Shown: positions 1-8,857 of the stretch, in pieces
How positions within the stretch are numbered: position 1 is the stretch's first letter
Layout of the letters: each line of letters begins with the position of its first letter
NCBI RefSeq assembly: GCF_050459865.1
Contig: NZ_JBCMNM010000026.1
Coordinates: forward strand, 83,294 to 147,293
From: Rummeliibacillus pycnus_B
GTDB lineage: Bacteria > Bacillota > Bacilli > Bacillales_A > Planococcaceae
Direction: 5' to 3'
Length of the DNA: 64,000 bases
Notes under the pieces: generated by a model
Told to the model about the DNA's origin: nothing
Database searches by the model: none
The model's input: the letters and a program-made list of their open reading frames with translations, nothing else
Translations under genes and position numbers: made by a program

Positions 1-11
1 CTAATTTCGTT

Positions 12-50
12 GACCTCTCAAATTTACTTTGAGAGGTCTATTTTATTTAT
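12..50 (+). terminator. Rho-independent terminator of an upstream gene
   Basis: Perfect inverted repeat GACCTCTCAAA / TTTGAGAGGTC (12-22 and 28-38) with a 5-base loop, followed by a T-rich tract. It probably ends a plus-strand gene lying before the window. Confidence 0.7.
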
Positions 51-106
51 AATGTTAGTTAACCTATTTTCTGAAAAATTTTCCTTCGAATTAGCTTCAA
101 AAATAT

Positions 107-140
107 AAAACCCGCAAACCTTTGATCTGGTTGCGGGTTT
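107..140 (-). terminator. Terminator of the M24 peptidase gene
   Basis: Arms AAACCCGCAA and TTGCGGGTTT flank a loop at 119-130. Read on the minus strand the hairpin is followed by a T-rich run, 17 bases after the stop codon of the minus-strand peptidase gene. Confidence 0.8.
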
Positions 141-156
141 CAATGTATCTATGAAA

Positions 157-1254
157 TTATTTTGGTTCAATAATTTGTAGTTCTTTAGGGAAGCTTGTTA
201 GCACTTCTACGCCATTCGCTGTTACGTAAACATCGTCTTCGATACGAACGCCTGCTGTATCACCTTTGTAGATACCTGGTTCGATTGTGAAGACCATACC
301 TTCTTTTAGAGCCATTTCGTTTGCACCATGCACAGAAGGGAATTCATGTACTGAGATTCCTAGACCATGACCAAGACGGTGAGTGAAATATTCGCCGTAT
401 CCAGCATCACTGATGACATCGCGAGCCACTTTATCTAAATCCATAGCGCGAACGCCTGGTTTTACAGCAGTAATTGCAGATTCATTTGCATTTTTAACAG
501 CTTCGTAAACAGCTTTTTGTACGTCAGAAGGTTCGCCAAATGCTACTGTACGAGTAATATCTGAGCAGTAACCTTCGTAAACAACTCCAAGGTCAAATAA
601 TACTAAATCGCCTTTTTGGATTTTTTGAGTACCTGGAGTACCATGTGGTGAAGCGGCATTTAAACCAGTTAGAACTATTGTATCGAATGACATGTATACG
701 CCTTTTTCTTTCATTGCAGATTCGATAGCAGAAAGTACTTCAATTTCAGTTTTACCTTCAGCTAATTCGTTGCAACCAACTTCAATAGCATAGTCAGCTA
801 ATTTAGCAGCTTCACGTAATTTTTCTAATTCATCTTCAGATTTTACTAAACGCATATTATTTAATTGTTCGTCTAGGCCAACGAATTTTGTAGTTGGGTA
901 AAAGCCTTGTAGAGCTTCTAGACGTTCAACTGTTAAGTGAGTTTTTTCAATTGCAATACTGTTTAATTGCATATTACGAGCTTTAGCGGTGTTATAGAAA
1001 ATTTCCCATGCGTTTTCAGTATCGTCATGTCCAACTGTTTCGAATGACCAGCCTGCAGCTTTTGCATCAGGAACTTCCATTTTAGGGCAAATCATAAATG
1101 GTTCTGCCTCTTTAAATACCATTACGCCAAGGAGACGCTCATGAGGATCGCTGCTGAAACCTGAAAGATAAAAAACATTATCAGGTGTTGTAATGAATGC
1201 AGCATCGATATTTTTTTCTTGTAAATAATTTTGAATAATTTGTACTTTGTTCAT
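157..1254 (-). CDS. Xaa-Pro peptidase family protein (M24, creatinase/prolidase type)
   Basis: A 365-residue cytoplasmic metallopeptidase of the pita-bread M24 family, probably an aminopeptidase P or prolidase acting on peptides with proline at position 2. The N-terminal creatinase-like domain (about 1-130) contains the family phrase TPDNVFYLSGF. The C-terminal catalytic domain carries the expected metal ligands in DLGVVYEGYCSDITRT, GHGLGISVHEFP, FTIEPGIY and GVRIEDDV. The ATG start has a good upstream AGGAGG and no competing start. It is transcribed alone, divergently from ytkL, and followed by its own terminator. Several M24 paralogues are usual in Bacillus, so the exact substrate and symbol cannot be fixed from sequence alone. 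Confidence 0.9.
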   Translation of the reverse strand: MNKVQIIQNYLQEKNIDAAFITTPDNVFYLSGFSSDPHERLLGVMVFKEAEPFMICPKMEVPDAKAAGWSFETVGHDDTENAWEIFYNTAKARNMQLNSIAIEKTHLTVERLEALQGFYPTTKFVGLDEQLNNMRLVKSEDELEKLREAAKLADYAIEVGCNELAEGKTEIEVLSAIESAMKEKGVYMSFDTIVLTGLNAASPHGTPGTQKIQKGDLVLFDLGVVYEGYCSDITRTVAFGEPSDVQKAVYEAVKNANESAITAVKPGVRAMDLDKVARDVISDAGYGEYFTHRLGHGLGISVHEFPSVHGANEMALKEGMVFTIEPGIYKGDTAGVRIEDDVYVTANGVEVLTSFPKELQIIEPK

Positions 1255-1414
1255 AAGTATCCTCCTTAGAATTTCAGAGCTCTTGAAATAACGATACGAT
1301 AATAAATCTTTAATTTAAGTAACTCTTTTCAACTATAGTCTATCAAAAAAGAGGATAATAAGTAACAATAACGAATAGAAATGATGAAACGATTCATTGA
1401 AAGGATGATACTTC

Positions 1415-2095
1415 ATGCAAATTTCTTATCATGGGCACTCAGTTGTGAAAGTTAAAACAAATGGCTATACAATTTTATTTGATCCGTTTATTACAGGTAA
1501 TAGTCTAACGGATTTAAAAGTGGAAGAGCAAAAACCGGATGTGATTTTGTTGACGCATGGTCATAACGATCATGTTGGGGATACTGTTGAAATTGCCAAA
1601 CAATCTGGAGCTCTCGTTATAGCACCTTATGAATTAGCTGTGTATCTTTCATGGCAAGGCATTGAAACACACCCAATGCATATTGGCGGTACACATCAAT
1701 TCGACTTCGGTAAAGTGAAACTAACACAAGCTTTTCACGGTTCATCATATACAACGGATGATCAACAAATCATCTATACAGGTATGCCCTCCGGAATATT
1801 ACTATTCGTAGAAGGTAAGACGATTTATCATGCTGGAGATACTGCGCTATTTAGTGATATGAAGCTAATTGGGGAAAATCATCCAATTGATGTGGCGTTT
1901 TTACCAATAGGAGATAATTTCACAATGGGGCCAGAAGATGCAGCTAGAGCAGCGCAATTTTTGAAGCCAAAAGAAATTGTACCAATCCATTACAATACAT
2001 TCCCTCTAATAGAACAAAATCCAGAAGAATTTGCTGAAATGGTCTCAACAACTTCCGTTCGTGTGATGAAATCGGGAGATAAATTTGACATTTAA
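1415..2095 (+). CDS. ytkL: UPF0173 metal-dependent hydrolase, metallo-beta-lactamase fold
   Basis: A 226-residue cytoplasmic protein of the UPF0173/YtkL family. The metal-binding motif HGHNDHVGD lies near residue 48. Further fold ligands are seen in YHAGDTALF and in the C-terminal PIHYNTFP. The length is typical of the family. The physiological substrate is unknown; the fold implies a one- or two-metal hydrolase. The ATG follows a clear AAAGGATG ribosome site. It precedes ytoI in the same orientation, as in B. subtilis, and shares a 160-bp divergent region with the M24 peptidase gene. Confidence 0.92.
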   Translation: MQISYHGHSVVKVKTNGYTILFDPFITGNSLTDLKVEEQKPDVILLTHGHNDHVGDTVEIAKQSGALVIAPYELAVYLSWQGIETHPMHIGGTHQFDFGKVKLTQAFHGSSYTTDDQQIIYTGMPSGILLFVEGKTIYHAGDTALFSDMKLIGENHPIDVAFLPIGDNFTMGPEDAARAAQFLKPKEIVPIHYNTFPLIEQNPEEFAEMVSTTSVRVMKSGDKFDI

Positions 2096-2199
2096 TTGAA
2101 ATAGATGTAAAAATGTTTATTTCAGCATCAAAATACTAAAGAAAATTGATGAAATATGTTACACTTAAGCCAGAATGATGTTGGAAATTAGGTGATTTT

Positions 2200-3510
2200 T
2201 TGGCTACAAAACATGAAAAGATTCTTCAATTTATTGAATCGTTACCTGTAGGCGATAAAATTTCAGTACGTCAAATTGCAAAAGAAATGTCTGTTAGTGA
2301 AGGAACAGCTTATCGTGCGATTAAAGAAGCTGAAACAAGACGTTTAGTTAGTACAATTGAACGTGTAGGTACTATTCGGATTGAAAAGAAGAAAAAAGAA
2401 AATATTGAACGACTAACATTTGCAGAGATTGTCAATATAGTTGAAGGACAAGTATTGGGCGGTAAAAGTGGACTTCATAAAACATTGACGAAATTTGTTA
2501 TTGGCGCTATGAAGCTTGATGATATGATGCGTTATACAGATGCAGGTAGTCTCTTAATAGTTGGGAATCGTGAACAATCACACGAGTATGCGCTCCAAGC
2601 GGGTGCTGCTGTTCTGGTTACCGGTGGTTTCGACACAACTGAAGAAGCAAAGAAACTAGCGGACCAATTAGAGCTGCCTATTATCTCGACGAGCTATGAT
2701 ACGTTTACAGTTGCAACGATGATTAACCGAGCTATTTATGACCAATTGATTAAAAAAGAAATTTTATTAATCGAAGATATTGTGGTTCCAATAAAAAACA
2801 CATCTTATTTAAAATCAACGGACACAGTCAAAGATTATAATCTACTCAATTCTGAAACAACCCATGGAGGTTACCCAGTAGTTGATAAACACGACAAAAT
2901 AGTCGGGATTGTTACGTCACGCGACTTAATCGGAAAACACGACAATGATCAAATTGACCGTTTGATGACACGCAATCCAATTACAGTTTCGATGAAAACA
3001 AGTGTTGCAACAGCTGGTCATCGAATGATTTGGGAAGGTATTGATCTATTACCTGTTGCAGATGACCATGGGATTTTGCAAGGGGTTGTTAGTCGTCAAG
3101 ATGTACTGAAAGCATTGCAAATGGCTCAAAGACAACCACAACATGGTGAAACAATTGATGATTTAGTAAAAAATGAAATGTCAATGGAATCATCAGAAGA
3201 AGAAGTAAGTGTACAATTCTCTGTAACTCCTCAAATGACAAATCAATTTGGTGCTATATCATATGGTGCATTCACAACACTAGTTGTCGAATCCGGTTCC
3301 TTCACATTGAAAAAGGTAAAACGTGGTGAAAGTGTTTTAGAAAACATGTCCATCTATTTTATCAAACCGATTCAAATGGAAACTTTAGTTACAGTAAAAC
3401 CACGCATACTAGATATGAGTCGTAAGTTTGCCAAAATGGACTTTGAAGTATTTAGTGAAGAAATGCTAGTGGGGAAAGCTATGGCAACATTCCAATTACT
3501 TGAACGTTAA
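2200..3510 (+). CDS. ytoI: YtoI family protein: HTH, DRTGG, CBS pair, hotdog thioesterase-like
   Basis: A 436-residue multidomain protein. An N-terminal winged-helix segment (about 1-65) is followed by a DRTGG domain (about 70-190), two CBS motifs (about 195-310, with GIVTSRDLIG and GVVSRQDVL) and a C-terminal hotdog domain (about 330-436). This is the known YtoI architecture and normal length. It suggests a nucleotide-sensing regulator with an acyl-CoA-related domain, but function is not established. The start is TTG (M-A-T-K), preceded only by a weak TTAGGTGA. The gene lies just upstream of ytpI-nrnA-dnaE, as in B. subtilis, and ends in a strong bidirectional terminator. Confidence 0.9.
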   Translation: MATKHEKILQFIESLPVGDKISVRQIAKEMSVSEGTAYRAIKEAETRRLVSTIERVGTIRIEKKKKENIERLTFAEIVNIVEGQVLGGKSGLHKTLTKFVIGAMKLDDMMRYTDAGSLLIVGNREQSHEYALQAGAAVLVTGGFDTTEEAKKLADQLELPIISTSYDTFTVATMINRAIYDQLIKKEILLIEDIVVPIKNTSYLKSTDTVKDYNLLNSETTHGGYPVVDKHDKIVGIVTSRDLIGKHDNDQIDRLMTRNPITVSMKTSVATAGHRMIWEGIDLLPVADDHGILQGVVSRQDVLKALQMAQRQPQHGETIDDLVKNEMSMESSEEEVSVQFSVTPQMTNQFGAISYGAFTTLVVESGSFTLKKVKRGESVLENMSIYFIKPIQMETLVTVKPRILDMSRKFAKMDFEVFSEEMLVGKAMATFQLLER

Positions 3511-3531
3511 TAGGCAATGCATGCAAACACT

Positions 3532-3566
3532 AAAAAAGTGATGCACATTTTTGTGCATCACTTTTT
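3532..3566. terminator. Bidirectional terminator between ytoI and ytpI
   Basis: Inverted repeat AAAAAGTGATGCAC / GTGCATCACTTTTT with a 7-base loop. A-tracts and T-tracts on both sides let it act in both directions. The minus-strand stop codon of ytpI (3558-3560) lies inside the stem. Confidence 0.88.
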
Positions 3567-3875
3567 GTTCAATTCTTCTTCTTCTGCAATATACTGAGCA
3601 TAATGGTGAACGCGTTTATTATAATTGATGCAAGCAAATAAACCAAAGACAATCATAATCGCGCAAACTACATATGTAAGAACAGTATGATATAAAATTA
3701 TTTGGTTAATCCCAAATAGAATCAATAGGATACCAAGTGCAACACCTGCACGGTTAGCATACCATTTTTTGCGAATTGGTAAGTTTGTGCGGAATTGTTT
3801 TGTTTTAAAATAAAAGTAAAACACAAATGTAATGATGATCAAAAATGCTAAAATAATATTAAAGATATTACTCAT
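3558..3875 (-). CDS. ytpI: YtpI-like membrane protein
   Basis: A 105-residue protein with three predicted hydrophobic segments (about 4-22, 43-62 and 68-85) and a charged C-terminus. It matches the YtpI family, found between ytoI and nrnA in Bacillus; no biochemical role is known. I take the start at 3875 (MSNIF...), because AGGAGG sits 6 bases upstream. The longer ATG seven codons earlier overlaps that ribosome site. The 3' end is embedded in the shared terminator. It is convergent with ytoI and divergent from nrnA. Confidence 0.82.
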   Translation of the reverse strand: MSNIFNIILAFLIIITFVFYFYFKTKQFRTNLPIRKKWYANRAGVALGILLILFGINQIILYHTVLTYVVCAIMIVFGLFACINYNKRVHHYAQYIAEEEELNKK

Positions 3876-3999
3876 GGTGTTCCTCCTAAAAAGCAAATAG
3901 GCAAATCTACCTTTATTTTAACGATATTGGTAAAAAAAAGATAGTAGAAACTAGGAGACATTACGGTTAGTAAAAAAACAAATCATTGGAGGGGTATTC

Positions 4000-4941
4000 T
4001 TGAAAAAAGATATAATTGAAACCATTTCATCGTACGAAACGATTATTTTGCATCGTCACGTTCGTCCTGATGCTGATGCTTACGGTTCACAATTAGGTTT
4101 ACAAGCAATATTAAAAACAACTTTCCCTGAAAAAAAGATATATGCAGTTGGTGAGCATGATTTAGCATTTGATTATTTAGGACACCCTGAAAATATTGCT
4201 GATGAAGTTTTTGAGAACGCATTAGTCATTTGTACGGATACTGCAAATACAGAACGTATAGATGACCAAAGATATAACAAAGGGAAATTATTAATCAAAA
4301 TAGATCATCATCCAAATGATGATGCTTACGGTGATTTGCTATGGGTGAATACAGCCGCAAGTTCATGCAGTGAAATGATTTACGAATTATTTAAAGAGGG
4401 ACAAGAAACTGCTGGATGGAAAATGGATTCGACGGCGGCACGTTTACTGTTTGCAGGTATTGTTGGTGATACAGGACGTTTCATCTATCCAAGTACAACT
4501 GAAACTACATTTAAAGTAGTTGGAGAGCTTATTCAGTATGATTTTGATCGTGCAGCATTATTCGATAGCATGTATGAACTTGATCGTTCTCTATTACATT
4601 TACAAGGATATATTTATCAAAACTTCTCTATTGATGAAAATGGGGCAGCTTTCATAAAGTTACCAATAAATATTTTAGAGGAATTCGGAGTTACAGCAAG
4701 TGATACTTCAGCTTTAGTTGGATCACTCGGAGATGTCAAAGGGATTAAAGCATGGGTGATGTTCGTAGAGGAAGCGGATCAAATTCGTGTTCGTTTACGT
4801 TCTAAAGGACCAGTGATTAATACTTTGGCAAAACAATATCGTGGTGGTGGTCACCCTATGGCTTCTGGGGCTACAATCTATAAATGGGCTGAAGCGGATG
4901 AAGTTATAAATATTTTACAATCGCTATGTAAGGAAGCTTAG
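4000..4941 (+). CDS. nrnA: DHH-family oligoribonuclease / pAp phosphatase NrnA
   Basis: A 313-residue DHH/DHHA1 phosphoesterase. NrnA degrades short RNA oligonucleotides and dephosphorylates pAp. The catalytic metal motifs are visible: RHVRPDADAYG near residue 20, the IDHHP signature near 105, GIVGDTGRF near 150, and the DHHA1 substrate motif RGGGHPMASGA near 285. The start is TTG with GGAGG 7 bases upstream. It directly precedes dnaE (18-bp gap), as in B. subtilis, and is probably cotranscribed with it. Confidence 0.93.
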   Translation: MKKDIIETISSYETIILHRHVRPDADAYGSQLGLQAILKTTFPEKKIYAVGEHDLAFDYLGHPENIADEVFENALVICTDTANTERIDDQRYNKGKLLIKIDHHPNDDAYGDLLWVNTAASSCSEMIYELFKEGQETAGWKMDSTAARLLFAGIVGDTGRFIYPSTTETTFKVVGELIQYDFDRAALFDSMYELDRSLLHLQGYIYQNFSIDENGAAFIKLPINILEEFGVTASDTSALVGSLGDVKGIKAWVMFVEEADQIRVRLRSKGPVINTLAKQYRGGGHPMASGATIYKWAEADEVINILQSLCKEA

Positions 4942-4959
4942 AAAAGAAAGGAAGAGATA

Positions 4960-7900
4960 ATGATGCAACCCGTATACTCACAAGTTGTTACAGCTGCGGA
5001 CATGCTCAATAGTACAATTCGTATAAGTGAACTCATTTCCTTCCTTCATCAAGAAAATGCTAAGGCTTGCGCCATTACGAATTCAAAATTGTATGGGGTG
5101 CTGCCTTTTTGGCGTACTCTGAAAAAAACAACAATACACCCTGTAATAGGTTTAACAGTCCAGGTGGAATTTTCTGCAGAGGATATCAGAACTCTCGTGT
5201 TATATGCTCGAAATTTGGATGGATATCATAATCTATTGAAAATTACCTCGTCAACTTCTTTACGTGACAATGAAACCTTACCACTTCGCTGGCTAGAAGG
5301 GTATCACAAAGGCTGTATAGTATTAGTACCAATAACTTCAGATACTTGGCAACAAGATCAAACTTTTAATGCAATAGAAAAACTGCAGAGGATTTTTGGC
5401 AGTGATCATTTAATGATGGGGATTGATCGTCCTGGAGGGATCAAACATCATGCGGAAGAAAATATAGTTACATATTGTGAAGAAAATTGTATTAAAATTT
5501 GTGCGACACATTTAAGTACTTTTGTTAAGGAAGAACATTCATTTACATTTGAAGTTGCAAAAGCGATATCAACAGGTGCTAAAATGGCAGATCAGGAAAA
5601 AATATCTTTGAGAGAAAGTAAGCAATTTTTGCCGACCTCTCAAAATTATAGTGACTGGTTTGATGACCATCCTGATTGGCTAGAAGCGACAGAGGAAATG
5701 CTATTATCCTGCCATGTTGAATTAGATTACAATCAATTTTATATGCCGAAATTTCCTGTTCCAGAAGGAAAAAACACATCAGAAATTTTGAAAATAAACT
5801 GTTTAGAAGGATTACAGAATCGAATTCCAAATGCAGCAACAGAATATCAAGAGAGGTTGTCCTATGAATTAGACGTAATTACGAAAATGGGCTATGCTGA
5901 TTATTTTCTAATAGTTGCAGACTATATACAATTTGCAAGGAGTAAGAACATATTAACTGGTCCAGGGCGTGGATCTTCAGCAAGTTCTCTAGTTGCTTAT
6001 GCTCTTAGAATAACAGATGTAGATCCTCTGAAATATGGTTTATTATTTGAACGATTTTTAAATCCTGAACGTATTACATTGCCTGATATTGATGTCGATT
6101 TTGCAGATTATCGTAGACAAGAAGTTATTCAATATGTTGCGGATAAATATGGAGCCAATTACACATCTCAAATCATCACATTTGGAACATTATCTGCGAA
6201 AGCAGTAGCTCGTGATGTAGCACGAGTTTTTGGCTTTAGTAATGAAGACCTTGCTCAGATTTCAAAGCTTATACCTGGTAAAGTAGGGATCACACTGCAT
6301 GAGGCAATAGATCAATCAGAAGCTTTAAGAAGATTTGTCAATTCAAGTGAAATTCGTCAACAGTGGATGCAAGTAGCTATGAATTTAGAAGGGCTACCAA
6401 GAAATGCATCTACTCATGCAGCGGGAGTCGTTTTATGTCCAGAGCCATTAGTAAATATCGCACCTATTGAAAAAGGAAATGAAGGACTCTATTTAACTCA
6501 ATGGCCGATGCAAGAAGTAGAATCTGTTGGTTTATTGAAGATGGACTTTTTAGGATTGCGTAACTTAACGATATTAGAGGGAATTCGTTCGATGATTTAC
6601 TATGATCAAAAACGATACTTGCAATTTGAGAAAATTCCATTACATGATCAAAAAACATTTGAATTGCTCCAAAGTGGTGATACTACAGGAGTATTTCAAT
6701 TAGAATCAGACGGTATGAGACAGGCTTTACGTGAGATAAGACCAACTGTATTTCAAGATATTGTAGCGGTCAATGCATTATATCGCCCAGGTCCAATGGA
6801 TTTTATCCCTGTATATAGTAGAAGGAAGCATGGACAAGAAAAAGTAGAAATGCCACATCCGGTATTAGAGCCAATTTTAAGTGAGACTTATGGTGTCATC
6901 GTGTACCAAGAGCAAATTATGCTCATTGCATCACAAATGGCTGGTTTTACAATGGGAGAAGCAGATATATTGCGTCGTGCAGTAAGCAAGAAAAAAAAGG
7001 AAGTACTTGATGCTGAAAAAGAACATTTTGTAAAAAATTCTATTGCCAATGGGTTTTCTGAACAAACTGCAGTGGATGTATATAACTTAATCGTTCGGTT
7101 TGCAAATTATGGTTTTCCAAAAAGTCATGCAGTAGCATATAGTATGATCTCTTATCAAATGGCGTATTTAAAAGCACATTTTCCTGCCTATTTTTATGCA
7201 GCGATGCTGACTTCAACTCTGGGGAACCGTGATAAGTTAAATAAAATATTGCAGGAAGCAAAACAAAAGGGCATTATCCTTTTACCACCTTCTATTAATG
7301 ATAGCGGGCGATCTTTTCGAGTTCAAAATGGTGCCATTCGATTTGCACTATCAGCAATCAAAGGTGTGCCACAAACCTTTTTGAGTAAAGTAATGGAGAT
7401 TCGTAAAACGGATCACCAGAAGTGGCAAGATATATTCGATATGGCTCTCGATTTAACAGCAGTACATTTCACTCGTAAAGCTGTAGAACCGTTAGTCAAA
7501 GCCGGTGCTCTTGATGAATTTGGAAGAGATAGAGCAGAACTTTTGGCTACGATTGATGCAGCTGTTAAGCATGCGGAACTGTATAGACCAGATGAAGAGG
7601 ATCAACTATTAGATGATCTATCATTCTTCTTTGGTAAACCTAAGCATGCAAAAGCAAGTCCAATTCCAGAAAAAATTAAATTACAATTTGAAAAGGAAGT
7701 GTTAGGATTCTACATTTCTACACATCCGGTACAAAAAGTGAAGCAAGAACAGCAAATTCAGTCAGAAACTGCAGATATGATTCGACATATGACAGGTAGA
7801 CAATACGTCAAAATGGTAGGGCTAGTAGCTTCTATTAAACAAATCAGAACTAAAAAAGGCGAATTAATGGGTTTTATAGAATTAGAAGATGAGACGGGGA

Positions 7901-8049
7901 GTATCTCTGTAACTATTTTCCCGAAAGAATATTTAGCGATAGTTGAATGGATAAAAGAAGAACAAATGATGCTTGCTGAGGGGATTGTAGAGATGAGAAA
8001 TGGACAACCTCAAATTATATTAAAAAAATGTACAGTTATTTCGTCATAA
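4960..8049 (+). CDS. dnaE: DNA polymerase III alpha subunit, DnaE type
   Basis: A 1029-residue C-family replicative polymerase, the partner of PolC in low-GC Gram-positives, which extends RNA primers on the lagging strand. Fingers/palm motifs include GPGRGSSASS and the catalytic PDIDVDF (about 375-381). Later come GVFQLESDGMR, ALYRPGPM and SHAVAYS, and a C-terminal OB domain (VKMVGLVASI, about 945-1020). It is about 85 residues shorter than B. subtilis DnaE. The N-terminal PHP domain is strongly degenerate: the HxH start is replaced by YSQVVTAADM, and the TDDH-like segment reads ITNSKLYG. Metal-dependent PHP activity is therefore unlikely. The start is the first of two consecutive ATGs, behind AAAGGAAG. 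Confidence 0.95.
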   Translation: MMQPVYSQVVTAADMLNSTIRISELISFLHQENAKACAITNSKLYGVLPFWRTLKKTTIHPVIGLTVQVEFSAEDIRTLVLYARNLDGYHNLLKITSSTSLRDNETLPLRWLEGYHKGCIVLVPITSDTWQQDQTFNAIEKLQRIFGSDHLMMGIDRPGGIKHHAEENIVTYCEENCIKICATHLSTFVKEEHSFTFEVAKAISTGAKMADQEKISLRESKQFLPTSQNYSDWFDDHPDWLEATEEMLLSCHVELDYNQFYMPKFPVPEGKNTSEILKINCLEGLQNRIPNAATEYQERLSYELDVITKMGYADYFLIVADYIQFARSKNILTGPGRGSSASSLVAYALRITDVDPLKYGLLFERFLNPERITLPDIDVDFADYRRQEVIQYVADKYGANYTSQIITFGTLSAKAVARDVARVFGFSNEDLAQISKLIPGKVGITLHEAIDQSEALRRFVNSSEIRQQWMQVAMNLEGLPRNASTHAAGVVLCPEPLVNIAPIEKGNEGLYLTQWPMQEVESVGLLKMDFLGLRNLTILEGIRSMIYYDQKRYLQFEKIPLHDQKTFELLQSGDTTGVFQLESDGMRQALREIRPTVFQDIVAVNALYRPGPMDFIPVYSRRKHGQEKVEMPHPVLEPILSETYGVIVYQEQIMLIASQMAGFTMGEADILRRAVSKKKKEVLDAEKEHFVKNSIANGFSEQTAVDVYNLIVRFANYGFPKSHAVAYSMISYQMAYLKAHFPAYFYAAMLTSTLGNRDKLNKILQEAKQKGIILLPPSINDSGRSFRVQNGAIRFALSAIKGVPQTFLSKVMEIRKTDHQKWQDIFDMALDLTAVHFTRKAVEPLVKAGALDEFGRDRAELLATIDAAVKHAELYRPDEEDQLLDDLSFFFGKPKHAKASPIPEKIKLQFEKEVLGFYISTHPVQKVKQEQQIQSETADMIRHMTGRQYVKMVGLVASIKQIRTKKGELMGFIELEDETGSISVTIFPKEYLAIVEWIKEEQMMLAEGIVEMRNGQPQIILKKCTVISS

Positions 8050-8080
8050 ATATAACTAAAAATAAATAGGAAATTTGTCT

Positions 8081-8117
8081 AAACTGTGTGTCCATCGCAC
8101 AGTTTTATTATTTTTTA
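8081..8117 (+). terminator. Terminator after dnaE
   Basis: Stem AAACTGTG / CACAGTTT with a 9-base loop followed by TATTATTTTTT. It separates dnaE from the regulator-accDA operon. Confidence 0.7.
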
Positions 8118-8154
8118 CTTTACTAATGAAAACAAATTCTGTATTATATAACTC

Positions 8155-8175
8155 AAAAGTGGTCAGACCACTTTT
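8155..8175. promoter_or_regulatory. FadR/GntR-type palindromic operator
   Basis: Perfect palindrome with 10-bp arms AAAAGTGGTC / GACCACTTTT around one central A. The core TGGTC-N-GACCA is the classic operator pattern of FadR-subfamily GntR regulators. It lies 32 bp before the start of such a regulator gene, so autoregulation of the regulator-accDA operon is the simplest reading. Binding itself is inferred. Confidence 0.75.
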
Positions 8176-8207
8176 GGGCGATATTTTGAACATTGAGGAG
8201 ACTAAGT

Positions 8208-8855
8208 ATGAGCGTAGAAAAACCTGCTTCGAAAATGTTTATACAGATTGTACGTGAATTACGTGGGATCATTCAGGATGAGAAAATTCCACCTGGAGGT
8301 AAAATTCCGTCTGAACGTGTTCTTGCAGAGCGTTTAAATGTTGGACGTTCTTCTATTAGAGAAGCACTACGCAGTCTAGAATTATTAGGCTTGATTGAAA
8401 CCCGTAGAGGTGGGGGTACCTTTGTAGCGGATTTTCATAATCATCAATTAGTTGAAGTGTTATCAACGTTTATTTTACAAGAGGAAAAGGATTTAAGAAA
8501 TGTTCACGAAACAAGGAAAATTTTAGAACGGGATGCCATCCGTATTGTGACGGATGATGAAGTGCTTCGGAATTTACCGGTGTGGGAGAGTTTGTTAAAG
8601 AATGTGATTGCAGTGGGACGAATTGCACGTGAGGATTTGATGCGGGAAGTTATAATCACATCAAATAATCGACTTGTGCTTAAAATTTGGATACTTTTAA
8701 AACAATATGGAAAAGAACCATATAGTGGGCTATCGACAGAAGAAGAGCAGCCATTACTACAAACTTTAATAAGTGAAATAATGCTTGGACATACCAAAAA
8801 GGCTATTCGGGCCTTTGAAGATTGGACGAAGTTACTACATAAAGGGAGAGAATAG
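8208..8855 (+). CDS. FadR-subfamily GntR transcription regulator, upstream of accDA
   Basis: A 215-residue regulator. The N-terminal GntR winged helix (about 5-75) has the signature IPSERVLAERLNVGRSSIREAL and RRGGGTFV. The helical C-terminal half (about 90-210) resembles an FCD ligand domain but is short and weakly conserved. I chose ATG 8208 because GAGGAG lies 7 bases upstream; the TTG 15 bases earlier overlaps that site. The stop is 2 bp before accD, whose ribosome site is inside this gene, so the two are translationally coupled. With the palindrome upstream, a role in controlling malonyl-CoA production is likely. The ligand (acyl-CoA, an organic acid or other) is unknown. Confidence 0.85.
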   Translation: MSVEKPASKMFIQIVRELRGIIQDEKIPPGGKIPSERVLAERLNVGRSSIREALRSLELLGLIETRRGGGTFVADFHNHQLVEVLSTFILQEEKDLRNVHETRKILERDAIRIVTDDEVLRNLPVWESLLKNVIAVGRIAREDLMREVIITSNNRLVLKIWILLKQYGKEPYSGLSTEEEQPLLQTLISEIMLGHTKKAIRAFEDWTKLLHKGRE

Positions 8856-8857
8856 TT

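Noticed and set aside
1323..1352. CTCTTTT / AAAAGAG hairpin in the divergent region before ytkL
   Set aside because: Seven A/T-dominated pairs with a long loop; too weak to call.
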